Assembly: GCA_000499405.2 (NCBI GenBank)
Contig: HG738140.1
Location: 8,831,560-8,895,559 of the forward strand
DNA from: Onchocerca volvulus
Taxonomy: Eukaryota; Nematoda; Chromadorea; Rhabditida; Onchocercidae
Reading direction: 5' to 3'
DNA length: 64,000 nt
In this document: in pieces, positions 11,832 through 26,259 of the stretch
Layout of the letters: each line of letters begins with the position of its first letter
How positions within the stretch are numbered: position 1 is the first letter of the stretch
Made by a program: the position numbers and the translations under genes
Notes under the pieces: model-generated
Databases searched by the model: none
What the model was told of the DNA's origin: nothing
Seen by the model: only the letters and a program-made list of their open reading frames with translations

Positions 11832-14800
11832 CAGCAATTCCACTTATTTTTCGACAGCCACAAATGAATATTGCAGTTTAGAGAATAATAGTGGACTATG
11901 TTTAATTGCAGAATGATTTTTGTTTGAAATGCTCAGCTATTCCTGCACTGACTTGTTCCTCGCCGAATTTGCACCTTTTAGCCCTGCAAATTAAGTAATG
12001 AGAGAGAAGAAAAATTCTGCCCAAAACTTGTTGCAATTTACGCTAAAACATTGAAACAGCGATGCAGACGGATGAAGATGCAAACTATGTCATGTATACA
12101 ATCGATATACTAAAAACCATTAAATTAAATATTTATGAGAAATCAAAACAAATAAGAAAATTTGAATTACTATTTAATTTAATTAAAGTTTGAATTAAAT
12201 TAAGTTTTAATTAATTTGAAAACATAGAATTACATTTGAATTCAGTTTGAAATAGTTGAATTAAAGTTTTGGCTGCTTTGAAGTCAAGTATTAATATTCC
12301 AGATTAGGAAATGAGAAAAACAGATATTGCATTGTTTTTTGGTCACTTTGTGGTACTATATCCAGAACTAATGTTACTAATTTATTTCCACTTTCTTCAC
12401 TAATTTTAAAACTTTATCGTTGATATCTCTAGCTTAGATCCCAATTGATAATTATAGCTTTGCATCGCAGTGCAACTGAATCATTTTGGTACTCTGTTTA
12501 CAAAAGATTCGCAAATATTCGCAAAGTGTAAAACATTACCATTCAGTTGACAGGTCACAAATCCTAATCTTCGTAATTGGACTGATTTCAATGCAATGCT
12601 GAAGTCTCAACCTTTTCATTAAGAAGAAACCGAATTCTTTTGCCCTTTATAATACATTTCATTCCAAAAAAAAAAAGAAACTCTTTTTTCGATTATTATT
12701 ACTTCATGAAATATAAGTGTCATTAGAGAATTATTTTGGAATGATTAGAAAAGATACTTGCGGTCACATCAAAAAATAAGCAATTGATAAACAACACAGG
12801 AGTGATTAAACTTAAAACTTCCACTTTTTTCGTTTCCAAGCAGTTAGAAAATTTGTACCTGATAAGAATACAAAATTAACGAAAAAGGTGGAGCAGTTTT
12901 GATGTAGGTTGATTTTTTCATAACGTATCCCCAAAAAATTTTAAAATCATTATTCTAAAATAGCAATGTAAAAATACGCGACGTATCTTCGTCCAACCGC
13001 GAGCATCCCGCATCTGCAGGAGAATTCAATTTTGCTGAATCCATTATTTTATGACCAATTTTCGGAATATTAATTATCCCTTTCAAAAAATTTCTGAACT
13101 ATGCATTTTTTGAGGACAAAATAATTTCCAATCTTCTTGAGCAATTTCGCTGATAATTCGTTGCGAAATTCAAAAAGTTCATGATTTTATTGTAAAAGGA
13201 TATCAGGACGATCTAAAAAAATTAATGGCATTTGAGATAGTTTATATTGTCGCCATGACTTTTTATAGTAATATAAAATGAATAACAATATAAGAAAAGA
13301 TATTTTATCCTGGAACCATACGTTAAGTTCTACTTCTAGGTAAGATTTATGGCTAATAGGAAGATGGATATTATAAAATAGTTTTATGGGATATTCAAAA
13401 AACATGTTCGAAGTCGCATTAAACAAAATGCATTATACTATTTTCCGATGATCCATAACAGTAAAGAATAGCAACACTGATCGTTCTTAAACTGTTGCTT
13501 TTGAAAAAATAATTTGGAAAATGAAAATTTGACATCATTACGAAAAGGGCGACGATAATTATTTATTAGTGAGAAATTTCTTATTCAAATTCCACTAACC
13601 TCTTTAACGGATCAATTAATAAAAATTTGTATTTTCTACTTCTCTTCTGATTTATAAATGAATCGAAAAATGGGATGCGATGCATTTTTTTTCGTTTCAT
13701 CTTTCTTAGGATAGAAGTAAAAGTAATTTCATTGAAAGAATATTGAACGTAACAAAATTACTTGAGATATGAATATTTCCAATAAAATAATTTCAAAAGT
13801 CGCTGAAATTTCAAAAATTGAAATTAATTTTTGCACACAACTTTCAAATCCAGAGACATTCACGATTTAACACATAATACATTCAGACAACTTATATGAT
13901 TACAAAATATCATTACAAAACATACATTCAAATTTTCAACTGTGAAATAATTCGATGAATCAAGTTTCGTTTATCATCGAGATTACGTAAAAAATTTGAT
14001 AAGACATTGCACAAAAAGGCTATTAAAAGGATTTAAATTGATTTATTGAATTAGCAAAAAAAAAAAAAAAAACTGTCTTGGAACGAACTTCGCAGAAGAG
14101 CAAAAGTTTTGAGCAAAAAATATATCATTAACAGTATACCATTAAAAATCTATCATTATTATTTCCAAAGTCATTTCCGATTAAATGTAAGCAACTAGTT
14201 GACAAATTTATGATATTCTATAAAAATTCTAAGAAAAGCATGTATAAGGCAGAAAAAATGATTTCAAAAGCCCATAAAAATATATATTATGATATTTTAA
14301 ACATTTCTTTATAAAAAAATACTAAAAATTTATGACTTAGTAAGAGTTGAAAATGGGATAGATATTTCAAAAAAATGCAATGACAAATTTCAAACAAGAA
14401 AGCAAACATCATGTTTTTGAATAAAAAATCCCAATAAATAGAAAGTGATGTTCATCTACTTGAAATAGCATCAAAAGAAAAGTATTTCGTAATATTCTAA
14501 AGATTGTGTATCTTGTTATGATCATTATTGCTTGTCTTACTCAGACAGATAATATCAGGAGTAGTAAGAATCACGATAATGAATATTTCGCTTGAGATCC
14601 GTTTGATCCATACACTGATGGACGCCAAACACAGGCAATTTTCTCTCCTAATTTGTATCATCAATTAGTTGTGGTTCCAAAAAAAAAGAAAAAAAAAAAA
14701 TTCCATCTGCATTGCCTTGTTATGGATATGCTTGATGGAAAATGAATAAAATTCAGCGAATGATGGATGAAAGGAGTTACGGTACAGAAGAGCAGGTATT

Positions 14801-15189
14801 CTGTTTTTCTTTATTTTTTATTTTTGTGTTCACTTAGGTAGAGGAGTCATAATTTATGAATTTTCTCACCAGTATCATTTCATTGTGCTTATTAATAATT
14901 TTAGTAACGGATATGTTGCAGTTAATTGATTCCAGATTTAAGAGCAATAGTAAATGTATTGGGAGGATGAGATTATTGCATACTGGATGAAATAGATAAA
15001 TAAAATAGGTTGCAATTCATCATATCAAGTTGCAGGATCGGGGAGGATAAGTACAACAGATAAGGGAAAGAAACAAGATTAGTAATTTGTGTTTGCGAAT
15101 AAATATTTTCGTGAACCACAACTGTTCCAATAAGCTATTCATTACTTTGCCACTTCTTCGAATTTTGATAGGATTTATTAATTATTAGT

Positions 15190-15620
15190 TACAACTGACC
15201 ACGCGAGTGTGACCGTCCAGACAGTCTATATAAATGAAATTGTCCGCTCACAAATTCCGTCACAGTTGCGACAGGTAAAAAAAAATTAGGTATATAAAAA
15301 CATGTGCCTAATGTAATGTTGTTTCAAAAATTCAAATCAATCAGCATAGAATTTGAAATGTTGTGTCAAAAGCCACAATGGACATTTGCACTTTTATTTA
15401 TTTAGATTATTTGTCGATATTATCTAGCAGTGAATCAACGATTGGTTGGCCTCATTTTGTTCATTTGTTAATCGTAGCGTTTTGGCGGTAAACATGTTCA
15501 TCTTCACGAACAGATAAAAAAATAGGGAATATCGATGAAGAAAGACGTGCCTATTCGAATGCAACGTTGTGTCAAAAGCCACAACGAACGTTTACATTTT
15601 TATTTATATAGAAAATCTAA
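15190..15620 (+). repeat. Interspersed repeat, copy A
   Basis: About 430 bp that matches, in inverse orientation and collinearly, the segment at about 30,720-31,110. Shared landmarks in order are GTCTATATAA/GTTTATATAG near the start, an A-run, TGTAATGTTGTTTCAAA, TTGTGTCAAAAGCCACAA, TATCTAGCAGTGAATCAA, TTTTGGCGG, then GCCTATTCGAATGCAACG and a second TTGTGTCAAAAGCCACAA, ending TTTTTATTTATATAG. The core unit therefore occurs twice within the element. No coding capacity is seen, which suggests a non-autonomous mobile element. I did not identify clear terminal inverted repeats or a target-site duplication, so the class is unknown. Confidence 0.7.
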
Positions 15621-18480
15621 AAATTGCATTACTAGATAATAAGAATTCGTACATAACTCAAGTTACACATTATGTTATGTTATCCGGATTTTTTAAGTCA
15701 AAACTAAATTTTGGTTAGTAGTTGAGATATTTGATATAGAGCATAACATCAATTATAGAGATTTTTTGAAAAATATGGAGCATAAAATTTTTCTCGAAAA
15801 TCAGTGATTGTTGGGTAAAGAATTGCATCTGATAATCAGAAAATTTATTCTTTCACGAAATTTAATGTTATACAAATTTTTAATTTGTTCAGCATTAATG
15901 AACATACTTATCACTGACACTTTTCGATATCCAAAATGCATCATTTAAAATCGATATGTAGAAAATTTGATTAAGAAAATTAATTTAATCAGAAAATCTC
16001 AAAAATTGGGGACTAATAAGATGTAGATTACATTTAAAGTTTCGTGCTTGGAATTATGTATAGAAGAAGCCGTCTCTTAAAGAATTAATATAATATCAAT
16101 AATTGCTGTAATGTTCCTTTCTTATCAGGAATGATTGCAAAATCTCGTTTGAGCAATTTGAATCCTCCAATGCATCGCATTGCACACAAAGATATTTTGC
16201 AAATAAACTGTACCATCGAACTTTAGCTCATGGAAGTAATCATTTTGTCAAACTAATCGAGTTAGTTGTCCTGTTGGTCTCTAAATTACTTTACAATAAC
16301 AACAACCTTCTTCACTCACTTCCTCATGTGCTCTGTTTCTTCTTCAAAAAATTTTAAAATCAGTAAAACATTTCTAGGTCCGAAAAATTGGGTCTCATCA
16401 ACCACAGCTTTTAAAACCCAGCTTTTTTTAAAAACAGTTATAAGATAAGATTGAAATCAAATTTCAGCTATACAGTATCAAAAATCAGACTAGCATCTGT
16501 AATGAATTTGTAATCTTATTTTCACATTGTACACCGTAACTTTTTTATCATTCGAATTTTAGGACTTTTGGGAGTTTTTAAAAATACATTACAACTAAAT
16601 TTGCACCATTAAAATCTTTAAATTGAGCCCTCATCTTTTTTGATATTTTATTGTGTCTTCGTCTTCATTTGAAGTAGTAACCTTTAGTTTTTAGAGCATT
16701 CAATCGTAAATATCTCAACTAAAGTGTTTTCCATTTGAAATGTTTTATGGAAATGTTTTGACAAGTATTCCTTAGAGACTCGAAAGAAGTACAGTGAATA
16801 AATCGGAATTATCAATAATTTGAGGTGCGAGCAATGGTTCTCGTTAAAAGTATTTTGAGCATTTTCATATCAATCGTGTGCGAGAGATAATGATTAGCTG
16901 ATAATCTTATCAATGATTTTTTTTCAGCTAAAAATTAGTAATTTTGAAATTTTATGAGTTCACTAATGCATTTTACAATAACTGGAACTGATGATGCGTA
17001 CCTCATTAATGTAGGAGATATCATACAGATGGTATTAAAAAAGCAATCTAGATGATAAGCAGAATTTAATATGCATACATCTGCCATTTCAACTATATTG
17101 AAATATCATGAAAAATTTTATTTAAGAATAGACGTTGCTTGTCAATTAAAATCTCTATTTTGGTCAAGTACTCAAAAGAAAAGACGGATGAATGAATGAA
17201 AAAGGAAATTATTCCTTTCAAAAGAAAAAAAATTGTTTCCGTAATCAAAGTAGAAATAAACCGGATATTAATCTAAACAAAGATGGAGAGTATTAATCAA
17301 ACATGACCTGATTTTTGGAAAAAAGATAAAACATTAATGATTGCCTTCATATGGAAGTTTTACTTTTTTTGATTTCGTATCGAGAAGTAATTTCTCTTTT
17401 TTTGTCTGTCTAAAAAAAATATTTCTGCAAAAACTGTCAATAATTTCCAAAAAAAAAATTCTACTTATTGTTTATCATTCTGCTAATTTCAGTTGATTAT
17501 TATCCTTAATAATTTTATATCTTTTTTTATTTTCTTCGTTATTCTTGCAATTTATCTTATCGTCACAATTTTGTAAATTCAAATGCAACTATTATTATTA
17601 GAAAAAATGAGATAAAATTATTTAAAAGTTGATAGTTGATAGTTTTTAGAATTTGATAGCTTTAAAACTAGAACTTTTGACTTATAAGTATGATTTTTGT
17701 GAGAGTTTTCGCCCCCAATAAGAATAGTTGACACTTATGATATAGAGACTTTTCTAATGCTTTGAAATATACATTGTACAGATTAAAATTTGAAACGAAG
17801 TCATCAAAAACAACTGATATATATAGCGCTGCGAAGAGAAGAACCGCAGTAGTAAAAAAGAGAACGAAAAATTATGAACTTAAGAGAACCATACCTATTT
17901 TACTAACAATCCCCGTTTCGAATTTGATCCATTATTTGTTGATTTTTCTAGCTATGGATGGCATATCATTATCTTCTCTTGCCAAACATTCAACTGAATT
18001 GGAATATTGTTCCTTAAAGATTTTGAAAATTTTGAAAATCAAAGGAAACAAAGAAAAAAAATCATTAATTCTTCTAATCTCATAAAAACTCGAAATCGTA
18101 TTTGAATTTACTGCTGAAGAATGTGAAAAGTAAACCAGCACAATTTATATAAAGTATGCGTTGCACGCAGAAAGTAACACAGCGACGGCTGTGTGACATT
18201 CCACATTTTTTTTTTTTGATAACTACGAAAGTGAGAAACAGCAAAGTTAAGTGAATGGAGATAACGAAAGTGTGAATAGTTTTCATTTAAAAAAAAGTAA
18301 TTAAACACAGGTAAAACAGGTAAAACAGAGGAATGAAATGAAGAGCTTTCGTTTGACAGAAACGATATCATATCAAAGGAATGGCCTGCTTGTTTATACT
18401 ACTTGTGTTGGTTTACTGACTGTCTAAAATATTGGTTAAAAAATTTTTAAATTGTAGCAGAAATTAAATAATGAAAGGAG

Positions 18481-18545
18481 TCAATCTCTTCCACCTCCCG
18501 GTCCCCCGCACCACACCCCCGCGTCTTGCCGCCATCTCTCTTCCA
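18481..18545. other. GC-rich tract in AT-rich surroundings
   Basis: A run of about 65 bases is dominated by C on the plus strand, with blocks such as CACCTCCCGGTCCCCCG and CCCCCGCGTCTTGCCGCC. The flanks are strongly AT-rich. It is not within any gene model. G-rich complementary blocks could be a promoter or UTR element or a repeat fragment. I cannot tell which. Confidence 0.5.
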
Positions 18546-21500
18546 TAGCAATTTTGGGCAGTGATAGTCAATCAATTTTATCATTCTTCTCCCTTTCCAG
18601 CTTCTGCTTTCATCAATTGTCTTTACACCAATTTACAAATCTTTAAACGAATAACTTTCCATCAGCTTGTCATTCATTCATCTATTCTCCCCTCTCCTCG
18701 TAATCACTTGATTGTCCTGTTCCGCCTGATGATTCATCGAAAATAGTTTGCACATGCTGTCCAATATTTTCAAATACTTTATCTATCATTTACATACTTT
18801 GTTCAGTGCTGCTGTTAATTAATTAATGAAGGATGAAATAATGTAATCCAAGGTGGAATCTGTTTATTCAAATTTCTAAATGCAGTGTTTGGACATCACC
18901 GAAAGCGTGCTAATCTCCAGATGATTAGTGCTGATGAAGTTCTCTGACTGAAACAGGAACCAGGTACCACTTATTAATATCCAGTAGGAATAAAGCAACT
19001 ACCAACATAGATATAGTTTTCGAATTACTTGTTAAAAAAAAAGTTCATTGAGAAAAATGTTTTTTTCTTTTTCCCGAAAAAAAAAATCGACTTCGATTTG
19101 TTATTCTGAATTGCATGAAGAATCCAAATCAAGTTATCGACGCTTGGGAATGACACATCAAGAAACTCTCTTCTCTTAATGATCATTCAGTTTTTTATTC
19201 TAAATACCGTCTAAACAATAATTCTTAATAAGATTTAGTACTCCGTTGACGGTATCTTTCTTCTGAGGAATTTGAAAATCTCAAATAATTTCTTAAATTC
19301 AAGTAATTCAGCTTCCATATTTGATTGTAGGTAAGTTCCAAGTTCTTTTGATACATGAGAAAGATAAAGTCGAAACAATAAACAGTCAAATCGCACAGCA
19401 ATTTGAAATAAAGGAAGGAAAATCAGGAACAGAAAATAGTAAAAAAAAAAACCTGGAAAATAAAAATTAATTTGAAACTAGAAGTGAAAATTTGAAAAGC
19501 AATACGTCCATGTAAATGATTTATATACTTTGCTGCAAAAAGGTTTAATCAAATCTGCAAAATTTATATTTAAACGGATATATCGAGAATCATACTTTAC
19601 ATTAGCAGTGTTCTATGATAAGGACATCCTTAATTATCAGCTAATCATTCTCTTCAAAGAAATTGTTAATGCTGAGATATCTCAAGGATCACAAGTTTGA
19701 CCTTTCATTTTAAATATAGTTAAAAGCAGTAGGATTTAGGAAGATTGGAGAATTGACAATCTGAAAAATTTTTGTCTGAGTTTGTTGTCGAGTTATCAAT
19801 TGACTTATTCGACCTTCTTTTATTGAACTGATTGAGTGACACTTATCGTGACCTATTTTCATCAATATCGTTCATCATCCTCATCGCTATCAAGTTGTAA
19901 CGCTGGCGAAAAAGTCGAGAGTACAAGATGAGATACACTATATCTTTTCCTGAACATAAGATATTATCATTAGCTGCTGAATCAAAATGCTATCATATCA
20001 TTTAATAATCACTGGTATATCTACGTAGTACTTCTCTCTCTTTCACTGTAATAAATAAATGTTTGTCGCATTGTTAAAATAAATAACAATATTTGAAGAA
20101 TTACCAAGAAGAAGATACTATCTTACCGAGATATCACCATTGATAAAATGAGCTAGATTAATTATCAATCAAAATTTATTTATTTTTTTAATACTTTGAG
20201 GAGGATAAGATACAAAATTGTCCTAAACGCGAATACTATAACATAGATAATTCATCTCAAAGTTTCCACAAATTTTTATGTTTCTCCTTCTATTTGATTG
20301 GAGTTCGAGTTTTTAACTTCTCTTAATTAATGAAATATAGATTTATATTATAACTAGATAATTTACTATACGATTTAAAAAAAATTGTTTTGCTGTCCCT
20401 CCACTACGAAGAGTTAATGTAAAAGACAAAAAACACGAAATGTATAAAAAATTTGGGGAAACTTACTGTCTTTTTTGAAATCCAAACTAAGTTTTTGAAC
20501 AACCTGCCATAATGTCATTTTAGAACAATAAGTTGTTCAAAAGCTCAATTTGAAAAGGATATTAATATTCTGTGCCGTATTTCCTACTTTTTTCGTTCCT
20601 TCATCGAATTACAAAAAATACTGGAATATTTCAATCCACAGGATATGCTTTATTATCGGACATCCATAATTTTATTTATAGAAAAAGAAACCTGAAGTTA
20701 GATAGGAAGAAAATTTCGATTTTCATATTTGAACTTCCTTCTTTATCTAATGCTTTCCCAGTTATTTAATGGAACTTCTTAATTAAAGTGGCCTGATATT
20801 TATTGCTCTCTATCTTTTATCTGATCTAAAATTTTAACGGATGTGAAATAGAAAAAAATTATGTATTAGTTACTTTTTTCTTCTTTTTTTTTTTTTTTTT
20901 TGTTGATTTTTTACATCTCTTGCCCTATTTAACACGGCAAATTAGATTTCTAAAAAAAAAAAAAAAAAGAACTGGAAAGTTAGAAAAAAAACCTAACAAT
21001 AAAAGAAGTTAAATGTATCTAAACGGTTGACAGAGGGAGTAATTAATGGTAATTTCATAAATCATTATAATTGCTATGAGTTTTTATTTCATTCACTCTC
21101 TCCTTCTCTTTTGTCACCTTAATTCTGATCTAATCGCTGTCAAATTTATGTTATTTCATTGTCATTATGAAATTGATGGTATCGAATCGTTATTTAAATT
21201 AATGTAATCAGTAGAAACCGGATAATAAAAGAACAGATAGCTTGATTCTTCGAGTTTCTGAAAAAAAGAAAAAAACTTTGAATAATTTGTCTTTCAGTAT
21301 TACTATTATTTTATACAATTAAAAAACTTGTCGCTGAAAATAGAAAAGGTTGAATTTTTGTTATCTGAATTCTTTCTTTCAAGTTTTTACTTTTCTAAGA
21401 GTAAGTGACTGCAAACGCAGCATTAAATTAGCTTAATGATCTGTCCATCTAAGTTTGAACGAAATATCAACACAAAAAAAGCAGAAATTCGATTCTGAAT

Positions 21501-24500
21501 AAGAAAATACGCAAGTTGTTTTCTTATTTGAGAACATAACGAAACAATCTCATAGAATTTCTTGTTGATCGAAAATTATTCGATAAAAACGTTTTTAAAC
21601 AGTTTTGAAATTTCTTAAGGATAAAAATCAAGTTGTTCACAATCAAATTAAGCGTAAATCTAAGCTAAAATTAACAATGTCTGATGCTGTGCTGTACACA
21701 TTAATTAATTTTCCTTCTCTCCGGATTGATTTAATGGAACGTATCAAAACTTAGATCAGGATATGCTTATCGAATATTCTCATCTACTAATTAGATAAAA
21801 TTAAATCTATTGCAAATTGAAATAACAAATATGCAATATTTTCGAAAATGTAAACTTTTCTTGAAATTTGAATGTTTATATGTTTGATTGTAAATTTGAT
21901 ATACAAAATGTAATTTTTTAATGTATAAAACAAATTATGTGATTGATTAGCAAATCAATTTATATGTAAACACTTCTTTTCAACGAATTCTTCTATCGCT
22001 AACACAAATGAAAAAACAGGAGGAAAGAGAAAAATGCCACCTCTAATGGGACGAAAAAAATGACACAAAGAAAGGCAAACTGGAAAGGATCACATGAAAT
22101 AATTACTGCTTTTATTATATTTGCATTAACAAAATATAAATAAATGAGTGAATAAATAAAGAAATCGTTTACGTTCTTTTAATATTTACCTAACGAACTT
22201 GAATTTATTTAACTTTTGTTTTTTATTAAATAATCATAAATAATATATTTATTTATTTTTATTAGTCCAAACATGAGAATGATCGTATTGGAATGATGAG
22301 ATTTACAGATGTCATTAAGGGAATTTTCCTTTATTAAACATGTGGTTGTTAAAGATAAGGATGATTATGAAATCGATCATCATTTTGATAGTGATCAGCT
22401 AATAAATGATTATCGCTTACTAAAAAATACAGCATATCTTGAATAAATGCGTTATGAAATCACAATTATGAGATGATTTTTGAATCCTAATGAGGAATTC
22501 ATGAATTTTCGTTTGTTCAGTTTGAAAATGTTGAGGAAATCTGTCTTCTGTTTATTCAGTCTCCTTATTCAAACTGTCATCTGTTTATTCAGTTATCATA
22601 AATTTCAATATGTAAAATTCAGTGAAAACAGAGAAGAAGCTTCAATGTTTTGAAATGACGCGCTCAATCCGAAAATAAGGAAAAACTTATCGGAAAAATT
22701 GGACAACGTCCAGAAAAAATGATAATATCCAATTTAAAATTTTTGCGTTCATGTGATAAGTTGAAAAAAGAAAAAAAAGCATTTCTTCGAAATGCAAGTG
22801 TTTTAGGATCTCATAATTAATCCATCCATTTCATTATGACAATTTTTTATTCAAAATGTATAAGTCGGAGGTAGGAATGCATTTTCTCAATAAATTTTAA
22901 CCATTTTAGCTTCATTTTCTGATTGATCGTTCTTTGCATATGATAAAGGAATGAAACGATTAATTATTGAAAATTCACTATATTTGATGAAAAAGGTTCG
23001 AAAAAAACAGATAAATTTGTGCCTTTTTGTATTAAATTATTGCAACAAAAACAGAGATAGATTCTCATTTTCGAATGAAAAAACCTTTTCATTTAAGATT
23101 CTGGCAACAATAAACAATTTTTTTTTTAACAGTGTCACATAGTATTGGATTATATCATTTTCTCGTTTTCGAATAGTTTTTCTGATAATAATCTCTCCAA
23201 AATCTAAATTTACAAACAAATAATCAATTATCTATCGCTATTTTTTTTTTTTTTTGTTGTTCAAGAAATTTTTGAGTGGAGATAATTTTAAAGTGTAACA
23301 ATAATGCGCTGTGCAATATAAAAAAGCCGAATACTTAAAATCATTTAGCTTGAAAATATCATAATGATTTTATACTGGGCCGCGTCAAATTTTAATATTA
23401 ATTTTATAGCAGCAAAAATTTCGTAATTTCGAGAAAATAAAATTGATTGATATGCGCTTTACAAATCTTAGACTCCTGTGTATCTGTTAATGTGATAATT
23501 TGATAAACAATGCCACGAAAAGAATGATGAAGTTGCATGCATGCCGCAGTCCACATGCCCTACAATTTAGGCATTATTTACGAAATTTCGGGATCAGTAA
23601 TTCAATTTATTTAATGAATTATATTTTTTTATGTTGTTTTTCTTGTTTTTTAGGTTAATAATATTAAATAATCGATTAATCGTTAACACTTTTCATCTAA
23701 TAAATAAAAGCTTTTTGTAGTGATGGGCTTCAAAGTAAGATATCTATTTAGCCATTCCGTTCAATATATAAAAGGAATAATTTAATATGAAATATATCAA
23801 CATTGTGATGATGGAAGATGTAATTAAAAAAAATGGATAACCTTCGACCTTTTATAATATCGTAAATAAAAATAACTAAATGATTGCCTTCGCCGTATCA
23901 TTATCACAAATCATAAAATCAGTGCCAAAAATTTTATCATTAACATAGCACATTATCACCAGTGATCTTACTGAATATTACGATTTAAAAACAGACGAAA
24001 CTTATCATATCGTAATTTTTATAATTAAATGAAATCTGAGTGGAAATAATGGAATGCTGGCGAATTCAGCAAGTGCAAGAAAAAATGCAGTATATATTTT
24101 TATTATTCCGTTCGTTTTATTTCTGCTATTACCGGTTCCTTTGTATCGAACACAATGCTTTAGATGCATGATGTTTATTCGAAGGAATAAAAGCTGTTTG
24201 TTAAGCTCTTTAAAGAAATAATTATAAAAAAAAAATTTTCGGCTGAAAATGATAATTAAATTAAAAAACACACATGATTCTTCTTATCTTGAAATCTAGC
24301 ATCTTTTTTTCATAATCTTACTTCCTTAAATTTTCTGCAATTACTTCGGCTGACAAGTTCTGATCGTTCCTAATTATCAATAAAGATTATTATCAAAGTA
24401 CTGCAGTGTTCAAAAATATTGTGCAGTTTTACATTAATTATAATAGAATTGCCATCATCATTTGTATTCACCGAACAATATTCTTTTAAAAGAACACAAA

Positions 24501-26259
24501 AATATAAGTGCTCGTCAATTTTAATTTTTCAACTCTTTCCCTTCTAGAAAACAAATTTTCTTGTGCTTTATCGAAAGAAGAATCTTTAAAAAAAGTTTAA
24601 AAAGCTTTGCAAATTATCAAATTCTATGCGAATCCTAAGAATGAATTTTTTTGATGCAAAAATCTAAATTGCGAAGTGAAGTAAAAGTTGTGACATATAT
24701 AATAATATTGATCGACATTATTCTAGTCATCGACTAAAAAACTTGAATTCTGTGTAGTTTCTTCTTTTTTCTTTTTTCACATTCATACTGGTTAAATTCT
24801 CTTCATTGTTTCTGTTAGTCTAAGGAAATTTTCTTTTACTTGTAAAAGTTTAAGAAAAAAGCAATAATTTTCGCTTGGCATTATCCGGAGAATTTAGTTA
24901 TCAATAATGAATTTGCGATATCATTCACATATATTGCTCAAAGAGTTGTAAAAATAATTCAGTTTAGCAAATTATTTAGTAATTTTATGATCGTTTTTGC
25001 TGCATAAACTGATGAATTACTTTTTGAAACATTGTTGCGAAGTTAAAAATGCTTGGAATGAGAAAATTCTCTGCAGTTGTCTTTTTAATTAATATACCTT
25101 GAAAGGCATGAAATGCTCAAAAACATTCATTTTTAAAAACATGTAACTGATCATTTCTCTTGAAAACTAATTCTTCTTAAGTTCTAAATTTGCCCGCCTT
25201 TTTTATGTTATAAGAGAATCCAAAAAATGTTTAAAGTGCATATATTTAAGGAATTCAAAAATCGATGAATGTGTACTGAAAATTAACCGATTTATTGGCA
25301 GATCAAAATCTTCCACAATAATTACTTTACGGCAAAATATTCTGGTGCGACTTTGAACAAACAAGCAACTGCAAAATATTTTCCAGGAATTTATCACTTC
25401 CATTTCTTTCAAGTAATTGATTTGCAGAAACTATGAAAACAGGTATTATTCACATTAAAAAATGAATCATGTACAAATACTTTTATTGCGGCAGTAAATT
25501 TGAACAAAAAATGATTCATCCCTTAGAAAAGCAATTTGACAAGTCATAAGATTAAATCCAAAACTCTCAAGTCAGGTTTGTCTTCGAAACTGATCCACGA
25601 TTGTAATTTATTTTATCTTCCACTAAATTTGAGCGCTTTCTATCTAAAATGATCAGATATTTACGTATCAGTTTATTTAATGTTCATTGCAAATAAATAT
25701 TTCAATTGATGTTCTTCAAACCGATGTTGTCGCTGTTCAAATTGATGGCTCAACATGCCTTCTATGATTAAAATACATTATTACAACTTTTCCCAACGAT
25801 TACAGTAGGATGCATCATTTTTCATAGCAATTGAACTGCTCATAGCTATGGAAGTTCTTTGAAAAAATGCCGCGAATGAAATGCCAAAGTTCACATTTGT
25901 CAAAAACTTTCTATAATTCGCTATACTTAAATATCGCTTTACATTTACAATCTTCAACAGACATGTAATTTTCAACTATTGCCTTACGCAATTCTTCAGA
26001 GATCTCAAGAAATAACCATAGATAGCTTGAATGAAATGGTCACTGTTGACATCTTCCGTTCTCTTCGAAAAGTTTATGCCGAATTCCGCTCACTATCTTT
26101 GCGCCACTCGCAATACACCTTCCATACCTGAGCTTTCATGTGTCATGTGAAATGAGATTTTTATGCATGAAAATGCCGTTGTTTGAAATTCCTTAACGTT
26201 GGAATGCTTCATTTCATTCGTAAATTTAAATTCGCAGTTAAGATTGTATTCGCTCGTAT

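Larger units (their letters stand above)
11832..26259. other. Long region without a supportable gene
   Basis: About 14.4 kb lies between the start of the PAN gene and the stop of the channel gene. The open frames here (for example 16266-16448, 17762-18085, 20572-20769, 22951-23142) are short, AT-driven and rich in Phe, Leu, Ile and Lys. None shows a domain or consistent flanking splice sites. It holds an interspersed repeat (about 15,190-15,620), a GC-rich tract (18,481-18,545) and many A or T runs. It may include regulatory DNA for the PAN gene, whose start is at the left end of this region, but I see no specific element. Confidence 0.6.

Noticed and set aside
17762..18371. Overlapping 60-107 codon frames on both strands
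   Set aside because: They overlap each other, are Lys/Phe/Leu-rich, and have no consistent splice sites or motifs.
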